NCBI RefSeq assembly: GCF_009857595.1
Contig: NZ_WWCU01000022.1
Span: forward strand, 41,744-105,743
Direction of reading: 5' to 3'
Length of the DNA stretch: 64,000 bases
Source: Pseudoduganella aquatica
Lineage (GTDB): Bacteria; Pseudomonadota; Gammaproteobacteria; Burkholderiales; Burkholderiaceae_D
Numbering within the stretch: the first letter of the stretch is position 1; each line of letters begins with the position of its first letter. The notes beneath the pieces were generated by a model. That model had not been told where the DNA came from, did no database searches, and saw only the letters and a list, made by a program, of their open reading frames with translations. Shown in pieces: positions 16,373-25,092 of the stretch. The position numbers and the translations under genes are program-made.

Positions 16373-18157
16373 ATGTTGCCGCCACGTCTGGACGCCGCCG
16401 GCGTCAGGCCTGTCGGCGCCGTGTCGCCCGCGCCGGCCGCCATCCCCGTCAGCGACGCGCGCCAGGCTGGCTTGCAGCGCGCGCTCAGCGGGCTGGTGGG
16501 CCAGCCGCTGAAGGGCGAAGTGCTGTCCAAGTATGACGACGGCAGCTACCTGGTGCGGGTGGCGGGCAACTCGGCCCGCATGCTGCTGCCGGGCGGCGCG
16601 CAAGTGGGCGCCGAAGTGCCGCTCACCCTGCTCACGGTCACGCCCCGGCCCACTTTCCAGGTCGGCACTGGCGCGCAAGGCGGCCAGGCCACCCAGCTCT
16701 ACACCGAAGCCGGCCTGCCGCCCGGCGACCATCCCGATACCGCCACCACGCAGGGCCGCCTGCCCTCGCAGGACACCACCACGCTGTCCGGCCGCCAGCC
16801 CGGCACGCCCGCCGGGCAAAACGGCGCCGCTACTGGCCAGGGAGCGGCTGCCCAGCCCGGCGCAGCGGCGGGTGGCCTGCCGGGCACGGAAGGACAGGCC
16901 GGCTTGCCCGGCAACGCCGCCGGCACGCCAAGCGGCACTGCCAATGCGGCGGGCAACCCAGCGAATGTAGCAACGAATCCGGCAGCGAATCCAGCCACCA
17001 ATGCTGCCGCCCAGGCCGGCCTGCCTGGACAAGCGGGCGCCGCCGCCCCGCAGGCCAATCCGCAGGCAGCAGCCCTGGCAAACGCACAAGCTCAGGCGCA
17101 AGCCCAAGTCCAGGGCCAGGTTCAGAGCCAAGCTCCTCAGCAAGCCCTGCCCCAGTCCTCCGCCCAAACCGCCACGCAGACAGCGGCACAGGCAGCAGCG
17201 CAAGCCGCTGCGCAGGCGGCCGCCGGCGCAGCCGGTTCAGTGCCGGCAGGCCAGTCCGGCAATGCCGCGCCGGCCGGGCAAGTGCGTCCGCAAAGCCTGG
17301 CCGCCACCCTGCTGGGCCGCGCGCCGCTCACACCGGCCGACCAATTGCCGGAGCTGGGCCGCGACGCCCCCGCCGCCACGCTCAGTTCAGCCGCCCGCAC
17401 CATCGCCAGCGCGCTGGCCACGGCCTATAACGGCCCCGGCGTGCCCGCCACCATCAACGGCAAGACGCCGCTGGTGTCGGCCGGCGTGCCGGACGCCGAG
17501 CAGCTGGCCCACAACCTGAAAAGCGCGCTGGGCGAAAGCGGCCTGTTCTACGAATCCCACGTGGCCGAATGGGCCGAAGGCAAACGCCCGCTGCAGGAAC
17601 TGATGCGCGAGCCGCAGAACCAGCGCCTCCACGCACCCGCCGCGCAAGGCGGCCCGCAGACCAGCGAAACCCTGGCCCGCGCCGCCCTGTCCAGCCCGGA
17701 CCTGAGCGCGGCGCAGCTGATCAACCAGCAGCTGCACGCCCACGAGCAGCAGCGCGTGCAGTGGAACGGCCAGGCCTGGCCGGGCCAGCCCATGCAATGG
17801 GAAATCCAGCGCGACCAGCGCGACGGCGGCCAGCACAGCCAGCAAGGCCAGGAGGAAGGCCGGGACAATGAAGCGGTGTGGCGCAGCGGCGTGCGCTTCC
17901 GCCTGCCGCTGCTGGGCCGCATTTCAGCCGCCGTCACGCTGCTGGGCGAGCAAGTCCATATCCAGGTGCAAACCGGCGACGACGACAGCGCGGCCACGCT
18001 GCGCGCCTGGTCCGGCCAGCTGCAGCTGGCCATGGAAGCGGCCGGCTCGCCGCTGGCCTCGCTGAGCATCGCACCCGAAGGCGGCAGCGCCGCCGCCGTG
18101 GACGGCGCGGCCGTGGCGGCGGTGGACGCCGTGCCCGGAGACGCCCATGGCGAATGA
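16373..18157 (+). CDS. FliK-family protein (first of two FliK-like genes)
   Basis: 594 residues. The N-terminus to about residue 100 resembles a small conserved domain (LVGQPLKGEVLSKYDDGSYLVRVAGNSARMLLP). Residues about 100-310 are Gln/Ala/Pro/Gly low complexity. The C-terminal region (about 500-575) carries a FliK C-domain-like segment (VRFRLPLLGRISAAVTLLGEQVHIQVQTGDDDSAATLRAWSGQLQLAMEAAG). FliK controls hook length by signalling to FlhB, but the canonical fliK is at 27747. This copy overlaps the FlhB-C-domain gene by 11 nt, so the two probably act as a pair. It lacks a signal peptide, as expected for a type III substrate or regulator. Confidence 0.85.
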   Translation: MLPPRLDAAGVRPVGAVSPAPAAIPVSDARQAGLQRALSGLVGQPLKGEVLSKYDDGSYLVRVAGNSARMLLPGGAQVGAEVPLTLLTVTPRPTFQVGTGAQGGQATQLYTEAGLPPGDHPDTATTQGRLPSQDTTTLSGRQPGTPAGQNGAATGQGAAAQPGAAAGGLPGTEGQAGLPGNAAGTPSGTANAAGNPANVATNPAANPATNAAAQAGLPGQAGAAAPQANPQAAALANAQAQAQAQVQGQVQSQAPQQALPQSSAQTATQTAAQAAAQAAAQAAAGAAGSVPAGQSGNAAPAGQVRPQSLAATLLGRAPLTPADQLPELGRDAPAATLSSAARTIASALATAYNGPGVPATINGKTPLVSAGVPDAEQLAHNLKSALGESGLFYESHVAEWAEGKRPLQELMREPQNQRLHAPAAQGGPQTSETLARAALSSPDLSAAQLINQQLHAHEQQRVQWNGQAWPGQPMQWEIQRDQRDGGQHSQQGQEEGRDNEAVWRSGVRFRLPLLGRISAAVTLLGEQVHIQVQTGDDDSAATLRAWSGQLQLAMEAAGSPLASLSIAPEGGSAAAVDGAAVAAVDAVPGDAHGE

Positions 18158-18488
18158 CGCCCCGCGCCGCCCGCTGCAAAGCGCCGTCGCCCTGACCTAC
18201 AAGAACGACTCTCCGGCCCCGAAAGTGGTGGCCAAGGGACGCGGCCTGGTGGCCGAACAGATCATCCACGTTGCCAACGAACACGGCGTGCATATCCACG
18301 AGTCCAAGGAGCTTGTGTCTCTGCTAATGGATGTTGATCTGGATCGACAAATCCCCCCCGCGCTGTACCGCACAATTGCGGAACTACTAGCGTGGCTATA
18401 TCATATTGAATCAGCGCAAAAATCCGGCCAGCCCCCGCCCCCGGCCCCGGATACCAGCTCTCCACTTAGAGACCAAGAAGAACAATAA
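18147..18488 (+). CDS. Free-standing FlhB C-terminal domain protein (FhlB-like export switch homologue)
   Basis: 113 residues matching the cytoplasmic C-domain of FlhB: AVALTYKNDSPAPKVVAKGRGLVAEQIIHVANEHGVHIHESKELVSLLMDVDLDRQIPPALYRTIAELLAWLY. The membrane domain is absent, and the NPTH autocleavage motif is replaced by the start region, so the protein begins about where cleaved FlhB-CC would. It can substitute for FlhB-CC in related systems (family knowledge). It overlaps the FliK-like gene by 11 nt and shares one base with ycgR. The second half has visibly lower G+C and different codon use (CTAATGGATGTTGAT...). Confidence 0.88.
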   Translation: MANDAPRRPLQSAVALTYKNDSPAPKVVAKGRGLVAEQIIHVANEHGVHIHESKELVSLLMDVDLDRQIPPALYRTIAELLAWLYHIESAQKSGQPPPPAPDTSSPLRDQEEQ

Positions 18489-19249
18489 TGCAATCAAACA
18501 GACAAGACGCGGACCTGGAAAACTGGCATGACTTCGAGGTAGTGTCGCGCAGGGAAATTATCGCGCTGCTGCGCAGCATCGGCGAGAAAAACCAGCTGAT
18601 CCGCATGCTGGTGCAAGGCGAAGCGGACGTCTGCGTCACGTCCATCCTGGAAGTGGACGCCGACAACAACACCGTCATCCTCGACTGCTCCATCAACACC
18701 GAACAAAACCAGCGCATCCTGGCCGCCAAGTCGCTGTCCTACGAGACCACGCTGGACAAGATCCGCATCCTGTTCGAGAGCGAACGGGTGGAAAAATGCA
18801 CCTTCGAAGGCGCGCCGGCACTGAAGATCGCCCTGCCGCAGGCGCTGATACGCCTGCAGCGCCGCGAGTACTACCGCATGAGCACGCCGGTCAGCAATCC
18901 GGTGCGCGTGGTGATACCGCTGCCGGCCGAGCTGGGCGGCGGCAGCAGCAGCTTCCCGCTGGCCGACATCAGCTGCGGCGGCATCGCCATGCTCGACAAC
19001 AAGCTGCTGCTGGGCGACAGCATCGGCAAGCAGTACACGGACTGCCGCATCGAACTGCCGGAAGTCGGCCCCATCGTGACCAGCCTGCAAATCCGCAACT
19101 CGCTGGACCTGACGCTGCTCAACAATAAATCCAACCGCCGCCTGGGCTGCCAGTTCACCGACATGGCGCGCGGCGCGCTGAACTCGGTGCAGCGCTACAT
19201 CACCAAGCTGGAACGCGAGCGCAACGCCCGCATCGCGGGCCTAGGTTAA
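18488..19249 (+). CDS. ycgR: YcgR-type flagellar brake protein (PilZ domain)
   Basis: 253 residues. The N-terminal YcgR domain covers about 15-115 and the C-terminal PilZ domain about 120-240. The c-di-GMP ligands are intact: RREYYR (R126xxxR130) and DISCGG (D160xSxxG165). YcgR bound to c-di-GMP contacts the rotor and slows swimming. Its start codon overlaps the FhlB-like stop, so it is co-translated with flagellar export genes. A diguanylate cyclase 8 kb upstream is a possible source of its ligand. Confidence 0.93.
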   Translation: MQSNRQDADLENWHDFEVVSRREIIALLRSIGEKNQLIRMLVQGEADVCVTSILEVDADNNTVILDCSINTEQNQRILAAKSLSYETTLDKIRILFESERVEKCTFEGAPALKIALPQALIRLQRREYYRMSTPVSNPVRVVIPLPAELGGGSSSFPLADISCGGIAMLDNKLLLGDSIGKQYTDCRIELPEVGPIVTSLQIRNSLDLTLLNNKSNRRLGCQFTDMARGALNSVQRYITKLERERNARIAGLG

Positions 19250-19355
19250 CTAATCTAGCGCAAAGTGACAATCTGCGCATTTTCCGAGGGCATCATTCCT
19301 GTATAAAAGTGCATTTTGGGAATATTTATTTCCACAATACAATGCAGGAGTTTGA

Positions 19356-21113
19356 ATGCAATATACCCCTTCGAGAAATACCATTGGCCATCGGCGGGCT
19401 TCAATAAGCTTATTACTTGCATTGGCCTCATCCTTTGCGTTGGCTAGTCCGCCTGCTGTGACTGTCCCAGTAACCGAAGCGCTAAGCGGGCCGAACAGTG
19501 GAAGTCTCGGCTTTACGTCCCTCAGTAGCAGCGGACGATATCTCGCTTATGTAAGTAGCGTTCGTTCGGCGAGAGGAAATATTTACATACTCGACCGAAC
19601 GACAGGCACGAATATCCAGGCTGATCTGACGGTGGCAGGACAGCCATCAGCGGGCGCAGCGACAGCCAGCCCGGTGCTCAGTGCGGACGGGCGCTACGTG
19701 GCGTTCCGTTCACTGGCGGCCGATATGGGTGTCCCCAATGGTAAAACGGGATTCTTTATCTACGACAGCATAAGCAACATCACCAAGCCTATCTTCATTG
19801 GCTACGCTTCAAACACCGCGTTTACTCAACTGACCATCAGCGCGGATGGCCGCTACGTTGCCTACCGCGCGCTCCTCGCCGCCGGCAGCACTGAGTCGAA
19901 TATATATGTATATGATCGGGTTGCTGGCACCAGTTCGCCGGTTACCACTACACACACTCTCGGCACACAATTTATCCAAATCAGCGATGATGGTCGCTAT
20001 GTTGCCTACATCGGACAAGTGCGCGGTGTCGGCAAGACCGAAGTGGTGGTGCATGACCGTACGAGCGGTATTGACGACGCATTCGAAGGCATGGCCCAAG
20101 GCTTGGCAATGAGCGCAGACGGCAACGTTTTGGCATTCGTGTCCGCGCAGAATTCGCTTCCTGGAGACATCACCGGAACGCGTGATGTGTTCGTGCGCGA
20201 CCGCAAGGCCGGTACAACTGAACGTGCAAGCTCTCCTATTACTGTGAACAGCCACTCCGGAGGGCCAGGTGGAGTCACCATCAGCGCAGACGGGCGCTTC
20301 GTGAGTTTCTTGGGCTACGTCGCTCCATTAAACGTAATTAGCCTTTATCGATATGATCGCGCCACACGAACAACAAAACGTGCTGTGCCCGCCGCAGGCT
20401 TTCACGAGTACACTTTCAATTATCCCTCCACTAGCCGCGACGGACGTTATGTATCGTCAGACGGTATGCTGCTTCCGTTTGGGACTGCTGCCCGTATCCA
20501 GCTGACTGACTTCGGCACCGCAACCGGCGTATCCGTGGCACCAGCTTCGGTGACCGTGGTAGAGGGAGGCAACAGCGCCACCTACCAGGCCGTGTTGCTG
20601 CAACAACCCACCGACAATGTCGCCGTCAACGTGGTTCCAGACGCACAGCTAAGCGTGGCGCGCTCGCAGTTGACGTTCACCCCGTCGAACTGGAACACGC
20701 CGCAAACGGTCAGCGTCCAGGCACCTGCCAACGACATCGTCCAAGGCACCCGTACCCGCACCATGACGCACAGCCTCGCCAGCAGCGATCCTGAATACAC
20801 CCTTCTGCCCGTAGCCAGCGTCACTGTCACAATTACCGAAAGCGGGCCTCCCACCATCGTCGTGCCGACCGTCTGGAGCCCGGAGCCGATTCCCCTGCGA
20901 GGCACCGCCGCCCCCGGCGCCACCGTACTCATCACCGTCAGCACCGATGGCGCCCCAGCCTTCATCTCGGTGAGCGCCGTGGCCGACGCGCAAGGCAACT
21001 GGGCCTCCTCCCTGTTTATACCAAGCCCCGGCCCCTACCAGCTCGAAGCAGTTGCCAATGGCCTCCACAGCATCGTCTACAACATGAACCTGGCGGACGA
21101 AGCACCGCAATAA
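19356..21113 (+). CDS. Exported beta-propeller / Ig-like repeat protein of unknown function
   Basis: 585 residues. There is a signal peptide (about 1-30, SLLLALASSFALASP). Residues about 50-380 hold at least six TolB/PD40-like propeller blades marked by (L/I)SxDGRYVA(F/Y), each followed by a DR or DxxxG turn. Residues about 390-490 resemble an adhesin module (VTVVEGGNSATYQAVL, LTFTPSNWNTPQTVSVQAPA). The end (about 495-580) is a bacterial Ig-like domain. The propeller part has clearly lower G+C and codon use unlike its flagellar neighbours, while the 3' third is G+C-rich. It lies 12 bp before a PEP-CTERM gene. Secreted or surface location is likely; binding partner unknown. Confidence 0.8.
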   Translation: MQYTPSRNTIGHRRASISLLLALASSFALASPPAVTVPVTEALSGPNSGSLGFTSLSSSGRYLAYVSSVRSARGNIYILDRTTGTNIQADLTVAGQPSAGAATASPVLSADGRYVAFRSLAADMGVPNGKTGFFIYDSISNITKPIFIGYASNTAFTQLTISADGRYVAYRALLAAGSTESNIYVYDRVAGTSSPVTTTHTLGTQFIQISDDGRYVAYIGQVRGVGKTEVVVHDRTSGIDDAFEGMAQGLAMSADGNVLAFVSAQNSLPGDITGTRDVFVRDRKAGTTERASSPITVNSHSGGPGGVTISADGRFVSFLGYVAPLNVISLYRYDRATRTTKRAVPAAGFHEYTFNYPSTSRDGRYVSSDGMLLPFGTAARIQLTDFGTATGVSVAPASVTVVEGGNSATYQAVLLQQPTDNVAVNVVPDAQLSVARSQLTFTPSNWNTPQTVSVQAPANDIVQGTRTRTMTHSLASSDPEYTLLPVASVTVTITESGPPTIVVPTVWSPEPIPLRGTAAPGATVLITVSTDGAPAFISVSAVADAQGNWASSLFIPSPGPYQLEAVANGLHSIVYNMNLADEAPQ

Positions 21114-21125
21114 CTGGAGTTAAAT

Positions 21126-21746
21126 ATGATAATTGGAAAGAGATGTATCGCCGCGCTTGCCTTCGCCCTGGCAGCCGGCGCGGCCAACGCAACGCTGATC
21201 TCAGGTGCGTGGCAGACAAGCACCGACAATTTGCTCACCATCGATACCGCCACCAAGCTGGAGTGGCTGGACTTGTCCCAGACATACGGCATGACCTTGC
21301 AACAGGTAACGGCGCTACTCGGCGCAGGCCAGCCGTTCAGCGGTTTCCAGCTTGCCACCGCCGCGCAGGTACATGACTTGATGGGCAACGCAGGTTTGCC
21401 GTTCAGCACCAGTAATAGCACCATCAGCACCGCCAGCGCGGACATACTGGAGGCGCAGGCACTGACTGCCCTGCTAAGCGACACCATGAGTTCCACATAT
21501 GGATCGGCATACTACGGATCGCGTGCCTTGCTAAGCGATAACGGACTGAGCCGCATGGTTGGCTACTATGCAATTAACGGCACCGCGCTGCGCAACGACT
21601 ATTTTGTCACATCAAGCAGCGCAGCCAGTGGCGTTTGGCTGGTGCGCCAGGCCAGTTCCGGTGTTCCGATACCGGAACCCCAGTCGCTGGCCTTGCTGGG
21701 CATGGGTTTGGCCGTGCTTGCGTTGAAGCGCAGGCGCAACGTCTGA
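21126..21746 (+). CDS. PEP-CTERM sorting domain protein
   Basis: 206 residues with a signal peptide (about 1-22, ending AANA) and a C-terminal sorting signal: IPEPQSLALLGMGLAVLALKRRRNV, i.e. PEP motif, hydrophobic helix, basic end. Such proteins are processed by an exosortase (EpsH family) and linked to extracellular matrix. The mature part starts with TLISGAWQTSTDNLLTIDTATKLEWLDLSQTYGMT, a segment common in PEP-CTERM proteins. No exosortase is in the window. It is convergent with fliE, 20 bp away. Confidence 0.92.
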   Translation: MIIGKRCIAALAFALAAGAANATLISGAWQTSTDNLLTIDTATKLEWLDLSQTYGMTLQQVTALLGAGQPFSGFQLATAAQVHDLMGNAGLPFSTSNSTISTASADILEAQALTALLSDTMSSTYGSAYYGSRALLSDNGLSRMVGYYAINGTALRNDYFVTSSSAASGVWLVRQASSGVPIPEPQSLALLGMGLAVLALKRRRNV

Positions 21747-21766
21747 TTTAAGCATCAGCCGTCGGC

Positions 21767-22114
21767 CTACACCTGCATATTCATGATGTCGTGGTAGGCC
21801 GACACCAGCTTGTTGCGCACCTGGATGGTGGCCTGGAAGTTGATGCTCGATTTCTGCATGGACACCATCACGTCCGACAAGCTGACCGAGTCGTCCCCCA
21901 TCTGGAAACGCTTGCCCAGCGCTTCGGCCTTGCTCTGGCTGGCCGACACCGCGTCCAGCGCGTCCTTCAGCGCGTCCGAGAACTGGACCTTGGCCGCCGG
22001 CTGCTCGGTCTGGATGGCCGGCACGCTCGCCTGCGGCTTGGCCGCGTGCGCCTTCAACTGCTCCATCATGGCTTGTATCCTGCTGCTGTCTATGCCCAAG
22101 CCGCTTGTTTTCAT
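21767..22114 (-). CDS. fliE: Flagellar hook-basal body protein FliE
   Basis: 115 residues from the ATG at 22112-22114, with GGAG 7 nt upstream; a longer frame from 22147 adds 11 unlikely residues. The C-terminal half is the conserved FliE domain: VQFSDALKDALDAVSASQSKAEALGKRFQMGD, then SLSDVMVSMQKSSINFQATIQVRNKLVSAYHDIMNMQV. FliE joins the MS ring to the rod and is exported early. It is divergent from fliF, as in many betaproteobacteria. Confidence 0.96.
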   Translation of the reverse strand: MKTSGLGIDSSRIQAMMEQLKAHAAKPQASVPAIQTEQPAAKVQFSDALKDALDAVSASQSKAEALGKRFQMGDDSVSLSDVMVSMQKSSINFQATIQVRNKLVSAYHDIMNMQV

Positions 22115-22350
22115 ATGAACTCCAATTTTGTTGCTGCCGCGGAACAATCATGCGGTGCCGCCGCGCTACAATAGGCGGCGCAATGATCAGTCCTGCCAGA
22201 ATACCTGTCCGCATAGCAAGTTGCTGCGGGAAGCAGGCCGGTAAACCGCCCGCTTTTCCCGCGATGGAAGAGAGCCCCCAGCGCCGATAATGTGCAACAG
22301 GCCCAAGTGGCCTATATCCAAACCGCTCAACCAACCAATACACATCAGCC
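22115..22350. promoter_or_regulatory. Divergent fliE-fliF control region
   Basis: These 236 bp separate the divergently read fliE and fliF and must hold the promoters of both operons. I found no sigma28 box and no convincing sigma54 box. A lone TACAAT at 22167-22172 is the best -10-like element on the plus strand, but it lacks a good -35. Confidence 0.4.
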
Positions 22351-24087
22351 ATGGCAGCAGCAGCCGAACAAATCGACATCGACGAAGCAGCGGAGACGGC
22401 GCAGCCCGAGACCAAGCCGCCCTTCTTCCAGACGCCGCTGGGCAGGAATGTCATGATAGGCGGCGTGGCCGCCGTACTGGCCGTGCTGGCCGCGCTGTGG
22501 CTGTGGAACCAGCCGCCGGCCTACGGCGTGCTGTTCTCCAACTACACCGACCGCGACGGCGGCGCCATCACGGCCGCGCTGGACCAGATGCAGGTCAAGC
22601 ACAAGTTTTCCGAAAGCGGCACCGCCATCCTGGTGCCGACCGAGCAAGTGCACGACGCGCGCCTGAAACTGGCGGCGCAGGGCTTGCCCAAGGGCGGCAA
22701 CGTCGGCTTCGAGCTGATGGAGAACCAGAAACTGGGCGTGTCCCAGTTCCTGGAACAGGTGAACTACCAGCGCGCGCTGGAAGGCGAGCTGGCGCGTTCC
22801 ATCCAGTCGCTGGCGGCGGTGGAATCGGCCCGCGTGCACCTGGCCATGCCGAAAGACAGCGTCTTCGTGCGCGAACAGCAGAAACCGACCGCGTCCGTGC
22901 TGCTGAACCTGCACCCCAACCGCCAGATCGACCCGGCCCACGTGCAGGCCATCGTGCACCTGGTGGCCTCCTCGGTGCCGCAGTTGCAGCCGTCCAATGT
23001 GACGGTGGTGGACCAGGCCGGCAACCTGGTGTCGGACACCAACAAGAACAACGCCGCCGGCACCAACAAGAGCCTGGACGCCAGCCAGCTGAAATACGTG
23101 CAGGAACTGCAGAAGCAGGTCATCAAGCAGGTCGAGTCCATCATCCTGCCCATCGTGGGCGAAGGCAATGTGCGCGCCGAAGCGGTGGCCGACGTGGATT
23201 TCGCCGCCGTGGAACAGGCCGCCGAGTCCTACAAGCCGAACTCGCCGCCGGAAGCGTCCGCCATCCGCAGCCAGCAGAGCAGCGAGACCAACGGCAGCGC
23301 CAACGCCAATCCCAACGGCGTGCCGGGCGCCCTGTCGAACCAGCCTCCCGGCACGGCCACCGCGCCGCTGACCACCAATCCGCCCGGCGCCGCCCCCGCG
23401 CCCGGCACGCCGGCCGGCACGGCCGCCAGCGGCGCAGCCAACGGCCCCAGCCACAAGGAGTCGACCACCAATTTCGAAGTCGACAAGACCGTGCGCTACG
23501 AACAGAAAGCCATGGTGGGCCTGAAGCGCATGACGGTGGGCGTGGTGGTGAACTACCGGCGCATAGTCGACAAGGTGACCGGCAAGGTGACGGTCAAGCC
23601 CTACACGGCCGAGGAAATGGCCAAGATCAACAGCCTGGTCAAGGAAGCGATGGGCTACAACGCCGAGCGCGGCGACTCGATGAGCGTGGCCAACGCCCCC
23701 TTCGACGGCGTGGACAAGCCTTTCGAGGCGCCGATGGACTGGTGGCGCGACCCGGCCAACCTGCCGCTGGCCAAGGAGCTGGCCAAGTTCCTGATCACCG
23801 CGCTGATCCTGCTGTACATCCTGCTGCGCATCGTGCGTCCTATGATGCGGCCGGTGTTCAAGAAAATCGACGAGATCAACGAGCCCGAGCCTGAACCGGA
23901 AGAGCCGGTCATCGAGGAACCCGTGGGACCGACGCCGGAAGAGATCATGGCCGAGGAAATGGCTAAACTGGAAGAAAGTACCGCGCGGACTTACCGCGAC
24001 AACCTGGCCTTGGCGAAGAAACTGGCTGCGGACGATCCGCGCATCGTCGCCAACGTCATCAAAGCATGGATAGGCGCAAATGACTGA
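22351..24087 (+). CDS. fliF: Flagellar MS-ring protein
   Basis: 578 residues with two transmembrane helices (about 33-52 and 478-497) and a large periplasmic part between them. The early periplasmic ring motif domain begins YGVLFSNYTDRDGGAI. Residues about 310-370 are a Pro/Ala/Gly/Asn linker. The C-terminal cytoplasmic tail with the FliG-binding end (about 550-578, LAADDPRIVANVIKAWIGAND) is intact. The MS ring is the platform for export gate and rotor. It overlaps fliG by 8 nt and heads fliFGHIJK. Confidence 0.97.
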   Translation: MAAAAEQIDIDEAAETAQPETKPPFFQTPLGRNVMIGGVAAVLAVLAALWLWNQPPAYGVLFSNYTDRDGGAITAALDQMQVKHKFSESGTAILVPTEQVHDARLKLAAQGLPKGGNVGFELMENQKLGVSQFLEQVNYQRALEGELARSIQSLAAVESARVHLAMPKDSVFVREQQKPTASVLLNLHPNRQIDPAHVQAIVHLVASSVPQLQPSNVTVVDQAGNLVSDTNKNNAAGTNKSLDASQLKYVQELQKQVIKQVESIILPIVGEGNVRAEAVADVDFAAVEQAAESYKPNSPPEASAIRSQQSSETNGSANANPNGVPGALSNQPPGTATAPLTTNPPGAAPAPGTPAGTAASGAANGPSHKESTTNFEVDKTVRYEQKAMVGLKRMTVGVVVNYRRIVDKVTGKVTVKPYTAEEMAKINSLVKEAMGYNAERGDSMSVANAPFDGVDKPFEAPMDWWRDPANLPLAKELAKFLITALILLYILLRIVRPMMRPVFKKIDEINEPEPEPEEPVIEEPVGPTPEEIMAEEMAKLEESTARTYRDNLALAKKLAADDPRIVANVIKAWIGAND

Positions 24088-25078
24088 TTCTACCGGACTG
24101 CAAAAGGCCGCCATCTTGATGCTGGCGATGGGCGAAAGCGAAGCGGCGGAGGTGATGAAATTCCTCGGCCCGCGCGAGGTGCTGAAGCTGGGCGCCGCCA
24201 TGGCCACCATGAAGAACGTGCCGCACGAACAAGTGGTCGACACCCTGGACGATTTCCGCGACCAGGTCGCTGCCGCCTCCACCGTGGGCCTGGATTCGGA
24301 CGAATACATCCGCCAGGTGCTGACCAAGGCGCTGGGCGACGACAAGGCCTCGGTGCTGCTGTCGCGCATCCTGGGCGGCAAGGACGCCTCCGGCATCGAG
24401 TCGCTGAAGTGGATGGACTCGCAGTCGGTGGCCGAGCTGATCCGCAACGAGCACCCGCAGATCATCGCCACCATCCTGGTCCACCTGGAGCGCGACCAGG
24501 CCTGCGAAATCCTGGGACACTTCACCGACCGCCTGCGCAACGACGCGGTGCTGCGCATCGCCACCCTGGACGGCGTGCAGCCGGCCGCGCTGCGCGAGCT
24601 GAACGACGTGCTGACCAAGCTGCTGTCGGGCAATGAAAACATCAAGAAATCGACGCTGGGCGGCGTGCGCGCGGCGGCCGAGATCCTGAACTTCATGAGC
24701 GGCGAGCAGGAAAACTCGGTGATGGACAACATCAAGAACTACGACAACGACATGGCGCAGAAGATCATGGACGAGATGTTCGTGTTCGACAACCTGATCG
24801 ACATCGACGACCGCGGCATCCAGCTGCTGCTGCGCGAGGTGCAGTCGGAAATGCTGATTATCGCGCTCAAGGGCGCCTCGCAGGACCTGCGCGACAAGAT
24901 CTTCAAGAACATGTCGGCGCGCGCCAGCGAAATGATGCGCGAAGACCTGGAATCGAAAGGACCGGTGCGCCTGTCCGAAGTGGAAACGCAGCAGAAGCAG
25001 ATCCTGCAGATCGTGCGCCGCCTGGCGGACGAAGGCCAGATCGTGCTGGGCGGAAAAGGCGAAGATTCCTTCGTCTAA
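24080..25078 (+). CDS. fliG: Flagellar motor switch protein FliG
   Basis: 332 residues, standard length. The N-terminal FliF-binding domain starts GLQKAAILMLAMGESEAAEVMKFLGPREV. The middle domain has EHPQIIATILVHLERDQACEIL. The C-terminal torque helix contains the charged residues that face MotA/MotC (FDNLIDIDDRGIQLLLREVQSEMLIIALKGASQDLRDKIFKNMSARASEMMREDLES). It forms the upper C ring in the cytoplasm. It overlaps the fliF end. Confidence 0.98.
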   Translation: MTDSTGLQKAAILMLAMGESEAAEVMKFLGPREVLKLGAAMATMKNVPHEQVVDTLDDFRDQVAAASTVGLDSDEYIRQVLTKALGDDKASVLLSRILGGKDASGIESLKWMDSQSVAELIRNEHPQIIATILVHLERDQACEILGHFTDRLRNDAVLRIATLDGVQPAALRELNDVLTKLLSGNENIKKSTLGGVRAAAEILNFMSGEQENSVMDNIKNYDNDMAQKIMDEMFVFDNLIDIDDRGIQLLLREVQSEMLIIALKGASQDLRDKIFKNMSARASEMMREDLESKGPVRLSEVETQQKQILQIVRRLADEGQIVLGGKGEDSFV

Positions 25079-25092
25079 GTTGATAGAGTTAC

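Noticed and set aside
19316..19343. TTGGGA-N16-TACAAT as promoter of the propeller gene
   Set aside because: The start would fall within or after the ribosome site, a few bases before the ATG, so it cannot serve a normal leader.
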